Positions 53,193-62,363 of a DNA stretch of 64,000 nucleotides are shown here, one piece after another. Source of the stretch: Haladaptatus halobius (GTDB lineage Archaea > Halobacteriota > Halobacteria > Halobacteriales > Haladaptataceae). Made by a program: the position numbers and the translations under genes. Under the pieces are notes generated by a model, which worked only from the letters and a program-made list of their open reading frames with translations, had not been told where the DNA came from and did no database searches. The stretch is from contig NZ_CP085337.1 in NCBI RefSeq assembly GCF_020618475.1, positions 310,001 to 374,000 of the forward strand. Reading direction: 5' to 3'. Position 1 is the first letter of the stretch. Each line of letters starts with the position of its first letter.

Positions 53193-54677
53193 TTAACGGC
53201 GATCGACTGAACTCATCGAATCGATGTTCGCACAGACGTTTTTCGTCGTAGTGAACGTTCTGAGTGCTTCCATCCCCTTCTCACGGCCGAATCCACTCTG
53301 GCGGTACCCGCCGAAGGACGTTTCGACGCCGCCGGCGAACCACTCGTTGATGAACACCTGTCCCGCCACGACATCCCTCGCAAAGCGATGCGCACGGTTT
53401 AGATTCCGCGTGAAAATTCCCGCGACGAGGCCGTAATCCGTCTCGTTGGCGATCTCCAGTGCTTCCTGCTCGTCTCCGAAGGTCAACACGGACAGAATCG
53501 GCCCGAAAATCTCCTCCTGTGCGATTCTCATATCTCGCTCGACGCCGTCGAATATCGTGGGTTTGACGAAGTAACCGTCGGACGAGGAGCGGTCAGACGC
53601 AGTACCGCCGCACAGCGGCTCTCCGACTTCCTCGATACCCACGTCGATGTAGCCGGTCACCTTCTCGTACTGCGTTTCGGACACTAAGGCTCCGACGTCC
53701 GGGTCTTCCAGCCCTGCCCCGACCGTGAGTTTACCGACGCGGCTAACCAGTCGCTCGCAGAACTCGTCGTGAATATCCTCGTGGAGAAGGAGTCCATCTC
53801 CCGCCGAGCACACTTGGCCGGCGTTTCGGGTGAATATCGAAATCATCGTTTGGTCGATGGCCCGTTCCAAGTCCGCATCGGGATACACTACGATCGGGTT
53901 CTTTCCCCCCGCCTCGATATGAACCGGCGTTAGCGTCCTGGCGGCGGCGGCCGCGACTTCTCTGCCCGTTGGAACGGAGCCGGTGAACGCAACCCCGTCG
54001 ACTCCCTCGTGTTCCGAGAGGGCCGCCCCGGCCTCAATTCCGTACCCCGGAACAACGTTCACTGCACCGGCCGGAACACCGGCATCGTGGAGCAACCTCC
54101 CGAGTTCGACCGCAGTAAGCGGCGTCTGCTCGGCGGGTTTTACGACGACCGCGTTCCCCGTCGCCAGTGCAGGCGCAACCGTTCGCGCGAACAACGAGAC
54201 CGGAAAGTTCCAGGGGACGATGTGCCCGGTCACGCCGAGTGGTTCGCGGAGCGTGTAATCGAGGTATTCGCTGCCGAGCGGAATCGTCTCTCCCTGTACC
54301 TTATCGGCGGTACCTGCGTAGTACTCGAAATAGCGGGCACCGACCTCGATTCCCGTCTTCGATTGCGAGATCGGTTTACCGTTCTCCCGGGTCAACAGTT
54401 CGGCCAACTCCTTTTTCTCCGCGTGCATTCGGTTCGCCATCCGCTGAAGAACGCGCCCCCGGTCGACCGGTTTGATTCCCCGCCAGTCGGAGAACGCTTC
54501 GCGCGCCGACTTGAGCGCTCGGTCGATATCCGCGCTGCTACCGGCCGCGACGGTTTCGAACGGCTTACTTGTAGAAGGATCCGTTACCGGAATTTGCTCA
54601 CCTGACTCCGAAGGGGTCGGCTTTCCGCCGATGAACAGCTCGTAACGCTCGTCGGACGAGTCGTAATCTGTGGACAT
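53193..54677 (-). CDS. Aldehyde dehydrogenase
   Basis: The 494-residue NAD(P)-dependent enzyme oxidises an aldehyde to the acid. It has PWNFP (155-159) with the oxyanion Asn157, the cofactor motif FTGSVPTGREVAAAAA, the general base Glu255 in IEAGGKNP and the nucleophile Cys290 in NAGQVCSAGD, plus EEIFGPILSVLTF near the C-terminus. The length and motifs are those of the broad betaine/succinate-semialdehyde-type ALDH group. The specific aldehyde is unknown. It lies upstream of the UspA gene and divergent from the second crotonase gene, so both may share an 80-base promoter region. Confidence 0.92.
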   Translation of the reverse strand: MSTDYDSSDERYELFIGGKPTPSESGEQIPVTDPSTSKPFETVAAGSSADIDRALKSAREAFSDWRGIKPVDRGRVLQRMANRMHAEKKELAELLTRENGKPISQSKTGIEVGARYFEYYAGTADKVQGETIPLGSEYLDYTLREPLGVTGHIVPWNFPVSLFARTVAPALATGNAVVVKPAEQTPLTAVELGRLLHDAGVPAGAVNVVPGYGIEAGAALSEHEGVDGVAFTGSVPTGREVAAAAARTLTPVHIEAGGKNPIVVYPDADLERAIDQTMISIFTRNAGQVCSAGDGLLLHEDIHDEFCERLVSRVGKLTVGAGLEDPDVGALVSETQYEKVTGYIDVGIEEVGEPLCGGTASDRSSSDGYFVKPTIFDGVERDMRIAQEEIFGPILSVLTFGDEQEALEIANETDYGLVAGIFTRNLNRAHRFARDVVAGQVFINEWFAGGVETSFGGYRQSGFGREKGMEALRTFTTTKNVCANIDSMSSVDRR

Positions 54678-54755
54678 GCTGTTCGTTCCTAGTAATCGCG
54701 AGCGAGGGAATAACGTTTTCCACAGCGATGCAGATCACCGATATCTGTAAATGAG

Positions 54756-55583
54756 ATGGGTGTGTTATCACAGTTGCTCATGGAGCAAGGTATTCTCTCG
54801 CAAACGGAGAAAGTGCGATACGAAACGGACGGTCGTATCGGGAAAATCACGATCAACCGCCCTGAGAAGCTGAACGCGATGGACTCGGAAACCTATCGGG
54901 CACTGTCAGAAGCTTGGACGACGTTCCAAACGGACGACGACGTCTGGGTCGGGATAGTTACCGGCGAAGGGAATCGTGCGTTCTCGGCCGGTGCAGACCT
55001 GACGGAGGCGGTCGAACCGGGTTCCGTCGAGTGGCCGGAGTTCTGGCGTACGCAGGAGGAGATGCTCCTGAACAACGGATTGGACGTTTGGAAGCCCGTT
55101 ATCGCGGCAGTCAATGGGTACTGTCTGGCCGGCGGGCTGACGCTTTTGTTGGCGACCGATATCCGCATCGCCGGCGAAAGCGCGCAGTTTGGGCTCTCCG
55201 AAGTCAAACGTGGCATTCTGCCCGGGAACGGCGGTACCCAGCGGGCGATTCGCCAACTCCCGCACATGGCCGCCATGGAACTCCTGCTGACCGGCGACCA
55301 CGTCGACGCAGAGCGCGCTCGTGATTGGAACCTAGTAACGACGGTCGTCCCGGACGAGGAGGTGATGAGCGTGGCCGAAGAGTACGCCGCACGTATCCTC
55401 GCCAACGGTCCGCTCGCGGTTCGGGCGATCAAAGAACTAACCGTGCGCGGTCGAAACATGTCCCTCGCCGACGCAATGCGGCTGGAGGAGTCGTTCCAGT
55501 ATCACCTCCTCCAGACGGAGGACGCCAAGGAAGGTGTGGTGGCGTTCGCTGAGGACAGAGAACCCGACTATCGAGCGCGGTGA
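54756..55583 (+). CDS. Crotonase-family protein with one catalytic Glu replaced
   Basis: The 275-residue crotonase-fold protein has KITINRPEKLNAMDSETYRA, the oxyanion motif FSAGADLTEAVEPG and YCLAGGLTLLLATDIRIAGE followed by FGLSEVKRGILPGNGGTQRA. The second catalytic Glu (L-S-E) is kept. The first, in G-G-G-x-E of hydratases, is Thr here (A-G-G-L-T). Enzymes with one Glu often catalyse isomerisation, hydrolysis or ring reactions instead of hydration. ATG 54780 (MEQGILSQTEKV) is a second possible start. It converges on an SDR gene with three bases between. Confidence 0.87.
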   Translation: MGVLSQLLMEQGILSQTEKVRYETDGRIGKITINRPEKLNAMDSETYRALSEAWTTFQTDDDVWVGIVTGEGNRAFSAGADLTEAVEPGSVEWPEFWRTQEEMLLNNGLDVWKPVIAAVNGYCLAGGLTLLLATDIRIAGESAQFGLSEVKRGILPGNGGTQRAIRQLPHMAAMELLLTGDHVDAERARDWNLVTTVVPDEEVMSVAEEYAARILANGPLAVRAIKELTVRGRNMSLADAMRLEESFQYHLLQTEDAKEGVVAFAEDREPDYRAR

Positions 55584-55586
55584 CGG

Positions 55587-56303
55587 TCAGAGGTAGCGCC
55601 CGCCTGCGATTTCGATCACTTTCCCCGAGGAGTACGCGTCCGTCACGAGGAACCGAATCGCTGCGGCCACTTCCTCCGGTTTGACGATGCGATTCTGGGG
55701 AAACTTCTCCCGCGCGGCTTCGCGGCGTTCCTCGGACAGCATGGGGGTGTCGGTAACGGACGGAGCGACGGCGTTTATCATGATACCGTTGGCCGTATAT
55801 CGTTTCGCGAGCGATTTCGTGAGCGCGACGAGGCCGCCTTTGGACGTTCCGTAAATCGGGTCGGACGGACTGCCGTGAACGCCCGCGGTCGAGGAGACGT
55901 TGACGATTCGTCCTTCTTCACGCGTCCGCATGGGCCCGATAACCTCTTGAGCGCAGTAGATCCCCCCGACGAGATTCACCCGAAGATGGTGCTCGATGCT
56001 CTCCGGTGTTCGATCCAAGAATCCCGATTTCGGCCCCACGCCGGCGTTGTTCACGAGTACGTCGATCCGTTCGAACTCCTCGCGGACGCGCTCACAAAGC
56101 TCCGCAACAGCACCCCTGTCGGAGACGTCGCACTGTAGCGCAAGCGCACGTCCCCTGTCGTCTTCGATCTCGTCGACAAGACGCTTCGCGTCGCGTTCGT
56201 TCGAATAGTATTGGACGACGACGTCGTGGTCCGTCGCTAACGTTCGGGCTGTCGATCGACCGATACCACCGCTGCCGCCGGTGACGAGAGCTGTCGAAGG
56301 CAT
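55587..56303 (-). CDS. SDR-family oxidoreductase, FabG-like
   Basis: The 238-residue enzyme has MPSTALVTGGSGGIGRSTAR with the T-G-G-x3-G-I-G NAD(P) motif, NNAG in LVNNAGVGPKSGFLD, the catalytic Ser in IVNVSSTAGVHGS and Tyr/Lys in PIYGTSKGGLVALT. It ends with VIEIAGGRYL. It should reduce a 3-oxoacyl or similar carbonyl, or work in the oxidative direction on 3-hydroxyacyl-CoA. All catalytic residues are in place, unlike the SDR at 51721. Neighbouring genes are a crotonase and the TRAP permease. Confidence 0.9.
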   Translation of the reverse strand: MPSTALVTGGSGGIGRSTARTLATDHDVVVQYYSNERDAKRLVDEIEDDRGRALALQCDVSDRGAVAELCERVREEFERIDVLVNNAGVGPKSGFLDRTPESIEHHLRVNLVGGIYCAQEVIGPMRTREEGRIVNVSSTAGVHGSPSDPIYGTSKGGLVALTKSLAKRYTANGIMINAVAPSVTDTPMLSEERREAAREKFPQNRIVKPEEVAAAIRFLVTDAYSSGKVIEIAGGRYL

Positions 56304-56404
56304 GACCTACTGTTTCCCTCCGGTGGTATAAGTACGGTACGTGACTTTCCCTGCGAAACAGAGGTGAGAGAAACGGGATAGACCGATTTCGAGGTGTACG
56401 TCGA

Positions 56405-58510
56405 CTAGGCTAATCTGCCGGCGAGACTGCGAACGTGCGTCGCGATGCCGTTTCGCCAGACGATGAAGCCGAGCAGTGCGACCGCGAATATACTTCGAAC
56501 GGCCAGGGTGATCGACGAGGCGACGGGGAGAACCGGTGCGAACAGAACCACGAACGAGCAGAGGATGAGCCCCAGTTGTACCGTTCGCGTCAAACTCCCG
56601 TTCATGTAGCGGATGAGCGCCGCGGAGAGGCTGATCATCCCCAAGAAGACGATGGGAACCAAGATGAACGTCGACGGGAACGTCCAGTAGAGGAGTTCGT
56701 TGTTCACGAGGAAGATGTACGGTAGTATGAACAGCGGTGCTCCGAGCAGGATCGATTTCTTACACACCTGCCAGAAATCCCCGTTCGCTATCTCAGTCGT
56801 GATGATACACGCGATCGCGACCGGTGGCGTGATTGCCGAGAGGATCGCGAAATAGAAGACGAAGAAGTGGGCCGTCTCCAGTCGGACGCCCATCTGGGCG
56901 AGCGGCGGTGCGACGAGCAGAACGCTGACGATGTAGGCTGCGACCGTCGGCATCCCCATTCCGAAGAGAATGGCGGCGCACATCGCGAAGAACAGGAGCA
57001 AGAACAACTCTCCGCCGGAGATAGTTATGAGGCTCTGTGCCAGCGTCTGCGTGAAGCCGGTCAGACTCAACACGCCGACGAACAGCCCCATGACGGCGGC
57101 GGCGAGCGCGATCGGTGCCGTGTTCTGGATACCGAGGCGGCACGCGTCGAGGGTATCCCCGATGAACGTCCGAACCGCAGACCGCGGGTCGTTCCCAAGT
57201 AGCAGCTCTTGAACGAGTGCCGTGGGTATCGTAATCAGGGTCGCCCAGAATCCCGCGTACAGCGGGTCGAACTGCAGGATGACAAGCGTGTAAACGAGTA
57301 CCCCGACGGGAACCCAGAGGTAGAGTCCTTGAAGAACGGTGTGAAGAAACGAATCCGACGACGTCGTCTCTTCGAGGAGATCCGTCTTGGAGTTCGTATC
57401 ACCGAACGAGACGTCGTCGACCGTCGTTCGCTCGTCTTCGTCGAACGCGGACTTCGCCGAGTCGATGTTCTCTTCGAGATTGGCGAGCGCGGCTCCTTCC
57501 TTGAGAGTCAGCATGTGAACCGCGAATGCGACAGTTCCGTAGAACAGGAGGGCCGGAATGAACCCAATTTTGATGATGTGGAGATACCCCGTTCCGGTGA
57601 TCTCCGCCATGATGAACGCCGCTGCGCCCATGATCGGTGGCATGATCTGCCCGCCGCTGGACGCAACCGACTCGATTGCCGCCGCGGTGTTGCGGTCGGT
57701 TCCTTGGCTCTTCAGCAACGGTATCGTGAATGCGCCGGTCGTCGCGGAGTTCGCCGCCGCGCTCCCGTTGACCGACCCCATTCCGAGACTCGAGATAACG
57801 GCGGTCTGGGTGATGCCCGATCTGATGTATCGACCGGCACTCGCGCCGATCTTGATGAAGTAGGCGAGTGCGCCGTACGATTCCAAGAACGCCGCGAAGA
57901 TGATGAAAATCACGATGTAGGTGGCGGACACCTTCACAATCGTGTCGAATATCCCGCTGAATTCGACGGTCGTCGCGGTCAAGACGCGCTGGAAAGTGAT
58001 GCCTTGGTGCTGGAGAATTCCCGGGAAGTAGCTGCCGTACACCGCGTAAATAAGACCGACGACGCCGACGACCGGGAGAACGAGTCCGAATGCTCGCCGT
58101 GAGAGGTCGAGCACGATCAGGATGAGGATACCCCCGACTAACACGTCCGTTTGCGAGTAAATCCCGATCGCGCGGAACGCCAGCCGTTCGTAATTCATCC
58201 AGAGATAACCGGTTACGCCGATGGCAGCGACGATCTCTATCGGCAGGAGGACGAAACTGTCGACGCGCGTTCGGAGATCATCGGTATCCAGCGCATACGG
58301 ATCGAACGCGACGATGGCCACCCCGACCATCATGATTCCGAGGTGGAAGATCATGTGTTTGTCCATCTCGATACCGTACGTCCGGGCGAACCAGAGGTGG
58401 TAGACGACGCCCACTATTCCGAGCAGGAGAAGTACGGTGTACTTTGCACGTACCAATCTCGGCCCGTCGGCTATCCGGAGGGGGGAGGTATCCGTGGCAT
58501 TTCTAGCCAT
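56405..58510 (-). CDS. TRAP transporter fused permease, 4TM/12TM type
   Basis: The 701-residue membrane protein joins a small DctQ-like part (about 20-160) to a large DctM-like part, the fused organisation of TAXI-type TRAP transporters. Family blocks seen are GMGSVNGSAAANSATTGAFT IPLLK (split), ESVASSGGQIMPPIMGAAAF, CAAILFGMGMPTVAAYIVSV and AILSAITPPVAIACIITTEI. TRAP systems import organic acids using an ion gradient and a substrate-binding protein. No TAXI binding protein gene is in the window, so it must lie elsewhere or beyond the right edge. It would import the island's substrate. A TATA-like TAATATATT lies at 58535-58543, 25-33 bases upstream. Confidence 0.92.
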   Translation of the reverse strand: MARNATDTSPLRIADGPRLVRAKYTVLLLLGIVGVVYHLWFARTYGIEMDKHMIFHLGIMMVGVAIVAFDPYALDTDDLRTRVDSFVLLPIEIVAAIGVTGYLWMNYERLAFRAIGIYSQTDVLVGGILILIVLDLSRRAFGLVLPVVGVVGLIYAVYGSYFPGILQHQGITFQRVLTATTVEFSGIFDTIVKVSATYIVIFIIFAAFLESYGALAYFIKIGASAGRYIRSGITQTAVISSLGMGSVNGSAAANSATTGAFTIPLLKSQGTDRNTAAAIESVASSGGQIMPPIMGAAAFIMAEITGTGYLHIIKIGFIPALLFYGTVAFAVHMLTLKEGAALANLEENIDSAKSAFDEDERTTVDDVSFGDTNSKTDLLEETTSSDSFLHTVLQGLYLWVPVGVLVYTLVILQFDPLYAGFWATLITIPTALVQELLLGNDPRSAVRTFIGDTLDACRLGIQNTAPIALAAAVMGLFVGVLSLTGFTQTLAQSLITISGGELFLLLFFAMCAAILFGMGMPTVAAYIVSVLLVAPPLAQMGVRLETAHFFVFYFAILSAITPPVAIACIITTEIANGDFWQVCKKSILLGAPLFILPYIFLVNNELLYWTFPSTFILVPIVFLGMISLSAALIRYMNGSLTRTVQLGLILCSFVVLFAPVLPVASSITLAVRSIFAVALLGFIVWRNGIATHVRSLAGRLA

Positions 58511-58534
58511 ACGATTAGCTTACAGTTATGGAGG

Positions 58535-58543
58535 TAATATATT
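58535..58543 (-). promoter_or_regulatory. TATA box of the TRAP permease gene
   Basis: AATATATTA on the minus strand, 25-33 bases before ATG 58510, fits a leaderless transcript. Confidence 0.5.
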
Positions 58544-58629
58544 CTTTGCTACCTCGTCCCACAGGTCAACGACTCGCACTGACCTACAGATTTATCTGGA
58601 GCCGCGTTTTTGATGAAAACGGTTTGTGA

Positions 58630-59403
58630 ATGAGTGACTCGAAATTCCGAATCGATGGTTCCTCAGCCATCGTTACCGGTGCATCGAGCGGTATCGGGCG
58701 GCGAATCGCTGAGCAGTTCACGGCGCAGGGTGTCGACACAGTCATCTGCTCACGTGAGCAGGAGAACGTCGACTCGGTCGCCACGTCGATAGACGAGAGC
58801 GACCACCCGGGGCGCATCGTTCCCATCGAATGTGACGTCCGAGATAGGGATTCGGTCGATGATCTGATCGATCGGACGGTCTCGGAATTCGGGGGCCTCG
58901 ACGTTCTCGTCAACAATGCTGGTGCAGTGTTCAAGTGTTCGTTCGACGAGATGAGCGAAAACGGGTGGAAGACTATCATAGACATCAACCTGCACGGCGT
59001 CTTCAACTGCACCCACGCTGCGAAGGACGCGCTCAAGGATGGCGGCGGATCGGTGATCAACATCTCCAGCGTCAGAAGTCAGGAAGCCGCTCCGCTCGAA
59101 ACGCACTACGGCGCGGCGAAAGCCGGCGTGAATAATCTCACGGAAACGCTCGCCAGCGAATGGGCCGCGGACGGTGTCCGCGTCAACTGTGTCGCACCGG
59201 GATTCATCGCAACGCCGGGGGCGGTGACGACCGGCGACGTTGACCCGACGACCCTCGAGCGAGCGGATCCGAAACGGAAAATCGGAACCGTCGATGAAAT
59301 CGCCGACGTCGTCGAATTTCTCGCCAGTAGCGCGTCGTCGTTCATCGTCGGCGAGACGATCACCGCGCGCGGCGTGCCTAACCACTCCGAGAAACCGGAT
59401 TAA
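58630..59403 (+). CDS. SDR-family oxidoreductase
   Basis: The 257-residue enzyme starts MSDSKFRIDGSSAIVTGASS with GASSGIGRRIAEQFTAQGVD, NNAG in LVNNAGAVFKCSFDEMSENG, the Ser in VINISSVRSQEAA and the Tyr-Lys pair in HYGAAKAGVNNLTETLASEW, so it is a complete classical SDR. It is a likely 3-hydroxyacyl or alcohol dehydrogenase of the pathway. The start follows the divergent TRAP promoter region, and a thioesterase gene follows in the same direction after about 210 bases. Confidence 0.9.
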   Translation: MSDSKFRIDGSSAIVTGASSGIGRRIAEQFTAQGVDTVICSREQENVDSVATSIDESDHPGRIVPIECDVRDRDSVDDLIDRTVSEFGGLDVLVNNAGAVFKCSFDEMSENGWKTIIDINLHGVFNCTHAAKDALKDGGGSVINISSVRSQEAAPLETHYGAAKAGVNNLTETLASEWAADGVRVNCVAPGFIATPGAVTTGDVDPTTLERADPKRKIGTVDEIADVVEFLASSASSFIVGETITARGVPNHSEKPD

Positions 59404-59613
59404 CCAACCTTCGACCGCGACGACTCCATCGTACCAGCGACCACCCATCGTCGTTCACTTCTCCGAAGCACCGTCGACCGTCCGCGATGTGGCGAATCCT
59501 CGGCGTCACGTCCTCGTTCGTCCCGTTGGCGCGAATCCGGAGTGGCGTTCGATCATAACGTCGTGGTGCGACTGCCGGCGAAACGTTGATTGCTCTGGTG
59601 TCTCTTCGAGAAG
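59404..59613. other. Spacer upstream of the thioesterase gene
   Basis: About 210 bases without a supported gene. It probably contains the promoter of the thioesterase gene. Confidence 0.35.
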
Positions 59614-60066
59614 ATGCCAGAGGTAGTTTCTCACATGTACAACGATTCGACCGCATCCGAACGTGTCCTCGACAGAACCGAATTCCTCTCGTGGTTGGAC
59701 ATCAGTATCGACGTAGAGGACGAAGGAAGCGCAGAAATTCGACTCCCGCACGCTGAAAAACTGACGAACCCCGACGGGGATGTCATCCACGGCGGGATAA
59801 TCGCGTCGTTCATCGACAACGCTAGCGGCACGGCGCTACGGAGCGTGCTCGAGAATCCGAACACGGCGACGTACGCGACGACCGATCTAAACGTCTCGTA
59901 TCTCAGACCCGCAACGGGCAATCTGCGAGCGGCGGCCACCGTCAGACGCGCGGGAAAGTCGATGGCCGTTATCGAGGTGGACGTGGAGTCCGAACTCCCT
60001 ACCGGCGAACGAAAGACCGTAGCCCTCGGACGCGCCACGTACTTCATCGCAGACGATTCACCGTAG
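59614..60066 (+). CDS. PaaI-type hotdog thioesterase
   Basis: The 150-residue product (MPEVVSHMYNDSTASERVLD) has the hotdog-fold signature LTNPDGDVIHGGIIASFIDN, with the H-G-G motif and a following Asp, and TTDLNVSYLRPATGNLRAAA. PaaI-type enzymes hydrolyse acyl-CoA thioesters, often aromatic or dead-end ones, to free CoA. Starts at 59590 (TTG) and 59635 (ATG) are alternatives. It lies 53 bases before a CoA-transferase gene, so both can adjust the CoA-ester pool of the pathway. Confidence 0.87.
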   Translation: MPEVVSHMYNDSTASERVLDRTEFLSWLDISIDVEDEGSAEIRLPHAEKLTNPDGDVIHGGIIASFIDNASGTALRSVLENPNTATYATTDLNVSYLRPATGNLRAAATVRRAGKSMAVIEVDVESELPTGERKTVALGRATYFIADDSP

Positions 60067-60119
60067 GCCGGCGTCACCGATACTATTAATCGGTCTGCAC
60101 ACCCCGTGCTTACGTACGA

Positions 60120-61334
60120 ATGTCCAGTGACCGTTCCCTGCCGCTCGCAGGTCTCACAGTCGTGGAACTCGGAAACATCGTGGCGGCTCCGTTCGCCAGC
60201 GTGATTCTCGCCGATCTCGGCGCTGAGGTCGTGAAAGTCGAACGGCCAGGCGTGGGCGATATCGTCAGAAACACCGGCGACAGCGGCCAGTCAATAATCT
60301 ACGCTTTCAGTCGAAACAAGCGCTCAATCGCTCTCGATCTGAAATCCTCCGAGGGCCGGACCGCCTACCGTGATCTCGTCGCGGACGCGGACGTAGTCGT
60401 CGAGAATCTCGGTCCCGGCGTGACGGATCGCCTCGGTATCGGATACGAGGATCTGCGCGAGGCGAATCCGGGGCTCGTGTATCTCTCCATCAAAGGTTTC
60501 ATGCGCGGATCGTACGGCGATCGGCCGGGCATGGACATGGTGGCTGAATCGATGTCGGGTTTGTCGGCGATGACCGGCCGCCCGGGCGGCAAACCGCTTC
60601 GCGTCGGTACCTCCATCGCCGACATCGGTGCCGCTCTCTACGGTGTTATCGGCGTTCTCACCGCGCTCCGAGCGCGTGATCGAACGGGAGAGGGACAACG
60701 AATCGACGCCTCGCTCTTCGAGTCGGCAGTTCAGTGGATGGGGTACTGGATAACCCACGCCGACATGACCGGCCAGGATCACCCCGCGCTCGGCTCCTCG
60801 CATCCCTCGTTCGCGTTGTACGATATCTTCGAGACGAACGAGCCGAACGAGTGGGTGTTCGTGGGCGTCACGAGCGAGCGACACTGGCCCGCGTTCTGCC
60901 GCGCCACCGGTATGACCGAACTGCTCGCCGACGAGCGCTTCGAAACCGTCGCCGCCCGGCTACATCACGAATCGGAGCTCATCCGAGAGGTACAAGAGGA
61001 GCTCTCGACGTGGGATCGGGAGAAGCTACTAGCGGCACTTCTCGAGGAGAGCGTCCCTGTGGCACCGGTGAACAAGCCGTCCGACCTGCTTCACGATTCC
61101 CACCTCCGCGAGACAGGTCTGCTTGTCGATATTTTCGACGATCAGCACGGTTCCGCGGAATCCCTGCGGACGCCGCTGACGCCGATTCGAGGGTCTCGCA
61201 CGACGACCCGCCAACGCCGCGACCCGCCGAAACTGGGCGAGCACAGTCGGGAGATCCTCCGCGAACTCGGATACGATGCGAACGAGATTGCGGAGTTGGT
61301 AGCCGCCGATATTGTCGGAGAACCTGACGAGTGA
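60120..61334 (+). CDS. Class III CoA-transferase (CaiB/BaiF family)
   Basis: The 404-residue enzyme moves CoA between carboxylic acids. The N-terminal LAGLTVVELGNIVAAPFASV and LADLGAEVVKVERPGVGDIV are typical, and Asp139 in DRPGMDMVAESMSGLSAMTG matches the catalytic Asp that forms an aspartyl-CoA mixed anhydride. ASLFESAVQWMGYWITHADM and the C-terminal GEHSREILRELGYDANEIAE also fit. Such enzymes activate carnitine, oxalate, 2-hydroxy acids or benzylsuccinate; the acid here is unknown. It is followed 57 bases later by the beta-keto acid cleavage enzyme gene. Confidence 0.92.
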   Translation: MSSDRSLPLAGLTVVELGNIVAAPFASVILADLGAEVVKVERPGVGDIVRNTGDSGQSIIYAFSRNKRSIALDLKSSEGRTAYRDLVADADVVVENLGPGVTDRLGIGYEDLREANPGLVYLSIKGFMRGSYGDRPGMDMVAESMSGLSAMTGRPGGKPLRVGTSIADIGAALYGVIGVLTALRARDRTGEGQRIDASLFESAVQWMGYWITHADMTGQDHPALGSSHPSFALYDIFETNEPNEWVFVGVTSERHWPAFCRATGMTELLADERFETVAARLHHESELIREVQEELSTWDREKLLAALLEESVPVAPVNKPSDLLHDSHLRETGLLVDIFDDQHGSAESLRTPLTPIRGSRTTTRQRRDPPKLGEHSREILRELGYDANEIAELVAADIVGEPDE

Positions 61335-61391
61335 CACGTTCCCGATCGACGGAACGCTTTTGATAGATGGTATCATCGGGCAAGATAAGCC

Positions 61392-62330
61392 ATGACTCGT
61401 AGCTTAGACGATATCGTGATCGCCTGTGCGCTTACCGGCGCGATCCACACGCCGTCGATGTCCGAATACCTCCCCGTAACGCCGGAGGAGATAATCGACG
61501 AGGGGATCGCCGCCGCAAAGGCAGGCGCCGGAATCATCCACATCCACGTTCGTGACCCGGAGACAGGTGAACCGGTGAGTGATCTCGACCTATTTCGGGA
61601 GGTGGCCGCCGGCATCCAAGCGGAAACGGACGCCATCATCCAACCGACGACCGGCGGCGGTATGAACATGACCGTAGAAGAGAGGATGAAGGTCGTCCCT
61701 GAACTCGAACCCGAAATGGCTTCCTGCAACATGGGAAGCATCAACTTCGGTCTCTATCCGATGCTCGAGAGCGTCGACGAGTTTGAACACGATTGGGAAC
61801 CGGACTACCTCGAGGGAACGTGGGATCACATCTTCCCCAACACGTTCGAATCCCTCAAGAAGACATTCGAGATGTTCCAGGAGAACGGTACTCGACCGGA
61901 GTTAGAGTGTTACGACGTCGGCCATCTGTACAACGCGAAGAGCTTCGTCGAGTCGGGGGAACTCGAACCCCCCATCCATCTCCAGTTCGTGATGGGTATC
62001 CACGGCGGAATCGGCGCCGATCAGGATCAGCTCAATCACATGGTGCAGACGGCCGAGAAACTGTTCGGCGACGACGCCTCGTGGAGCGTTCTCGGGGCAG
62101 GTCGGATGCAGTACCCCCTAGGAACGCAAGCCGCGGCGATGGGAGGTAACGCCCGCGTCGGTTTAGAGGACAATCTCTATCTCGAACGAGGGACGCTCGC
62201 CGAGAGCAACGCCGACCAAGTCGAGAAGATAAAACGGTTGACGTGGGAGATATCGGGCCGCGAACCGGCGTCTCCCGACCAGATTCGGGAGTTCCTCCGG
62301 TTAAAAGGCCGAGAGAACGTGAACTTCTGA
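61392..62330 (+). CDS. Beta-keto acid cleavage enzyme (BKACE, DUF849)
   Basis: The 312-residue TIM-barrel protein belongs to the 3-keto-5-aminohexanoate cleavage enzyme family, which condenses a beta-keto acid with acetyl-CoA and releases acetoacetate and a new CoA ester. Zinc ligands His50 and His52 appear in GIIHIHVRDPETGEPVSDLD, and IQPTTGGGMNMTVEERMKVV, CNMGSINFG and QFVMGIHGGIGADQDQLNHM follow. The LGAGRMQYPLGTQAAAMGGN ending and RVGLEDNLYLERG are characteristic. It probably serves as the chain-cleaving step of the island. Members act on carnitine-derived, lysine-derived or dicarboxylic keto acids, and the substrate pocket cannot be judged here. Confidence 0.92.
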   Translation: MTRSLDDIVIACALTGAIHTPSMSEYLPVTPEEIIDEGIAAAKAGAGIIHIHVRDPETGEPVSDLDLFREVAAGIQAETDAIIQPTTGGGMNMTVEERMKVVPELEPEMASCNMGSINFGLYPMLESVDEFEHDWEPDYLEGTWDHIFPNTFESLKKTFEMFQENGTRPELECYDVGHLYNAKSFVESGELEPPIHLQFVMGIHGGIGADQDQLNHMVQTAEKLFGDDASWSVLGAGRMQYPLGTQAAAMGGNARVGLEDNLYLERGTLAESNADQVEKIKRLTWEISGREPASPDQIREFLRLKGRENVNF

Positions 62331-62363
62331 GGTAATCGACGCGGACTGGAGCAGGCCGGTTTC

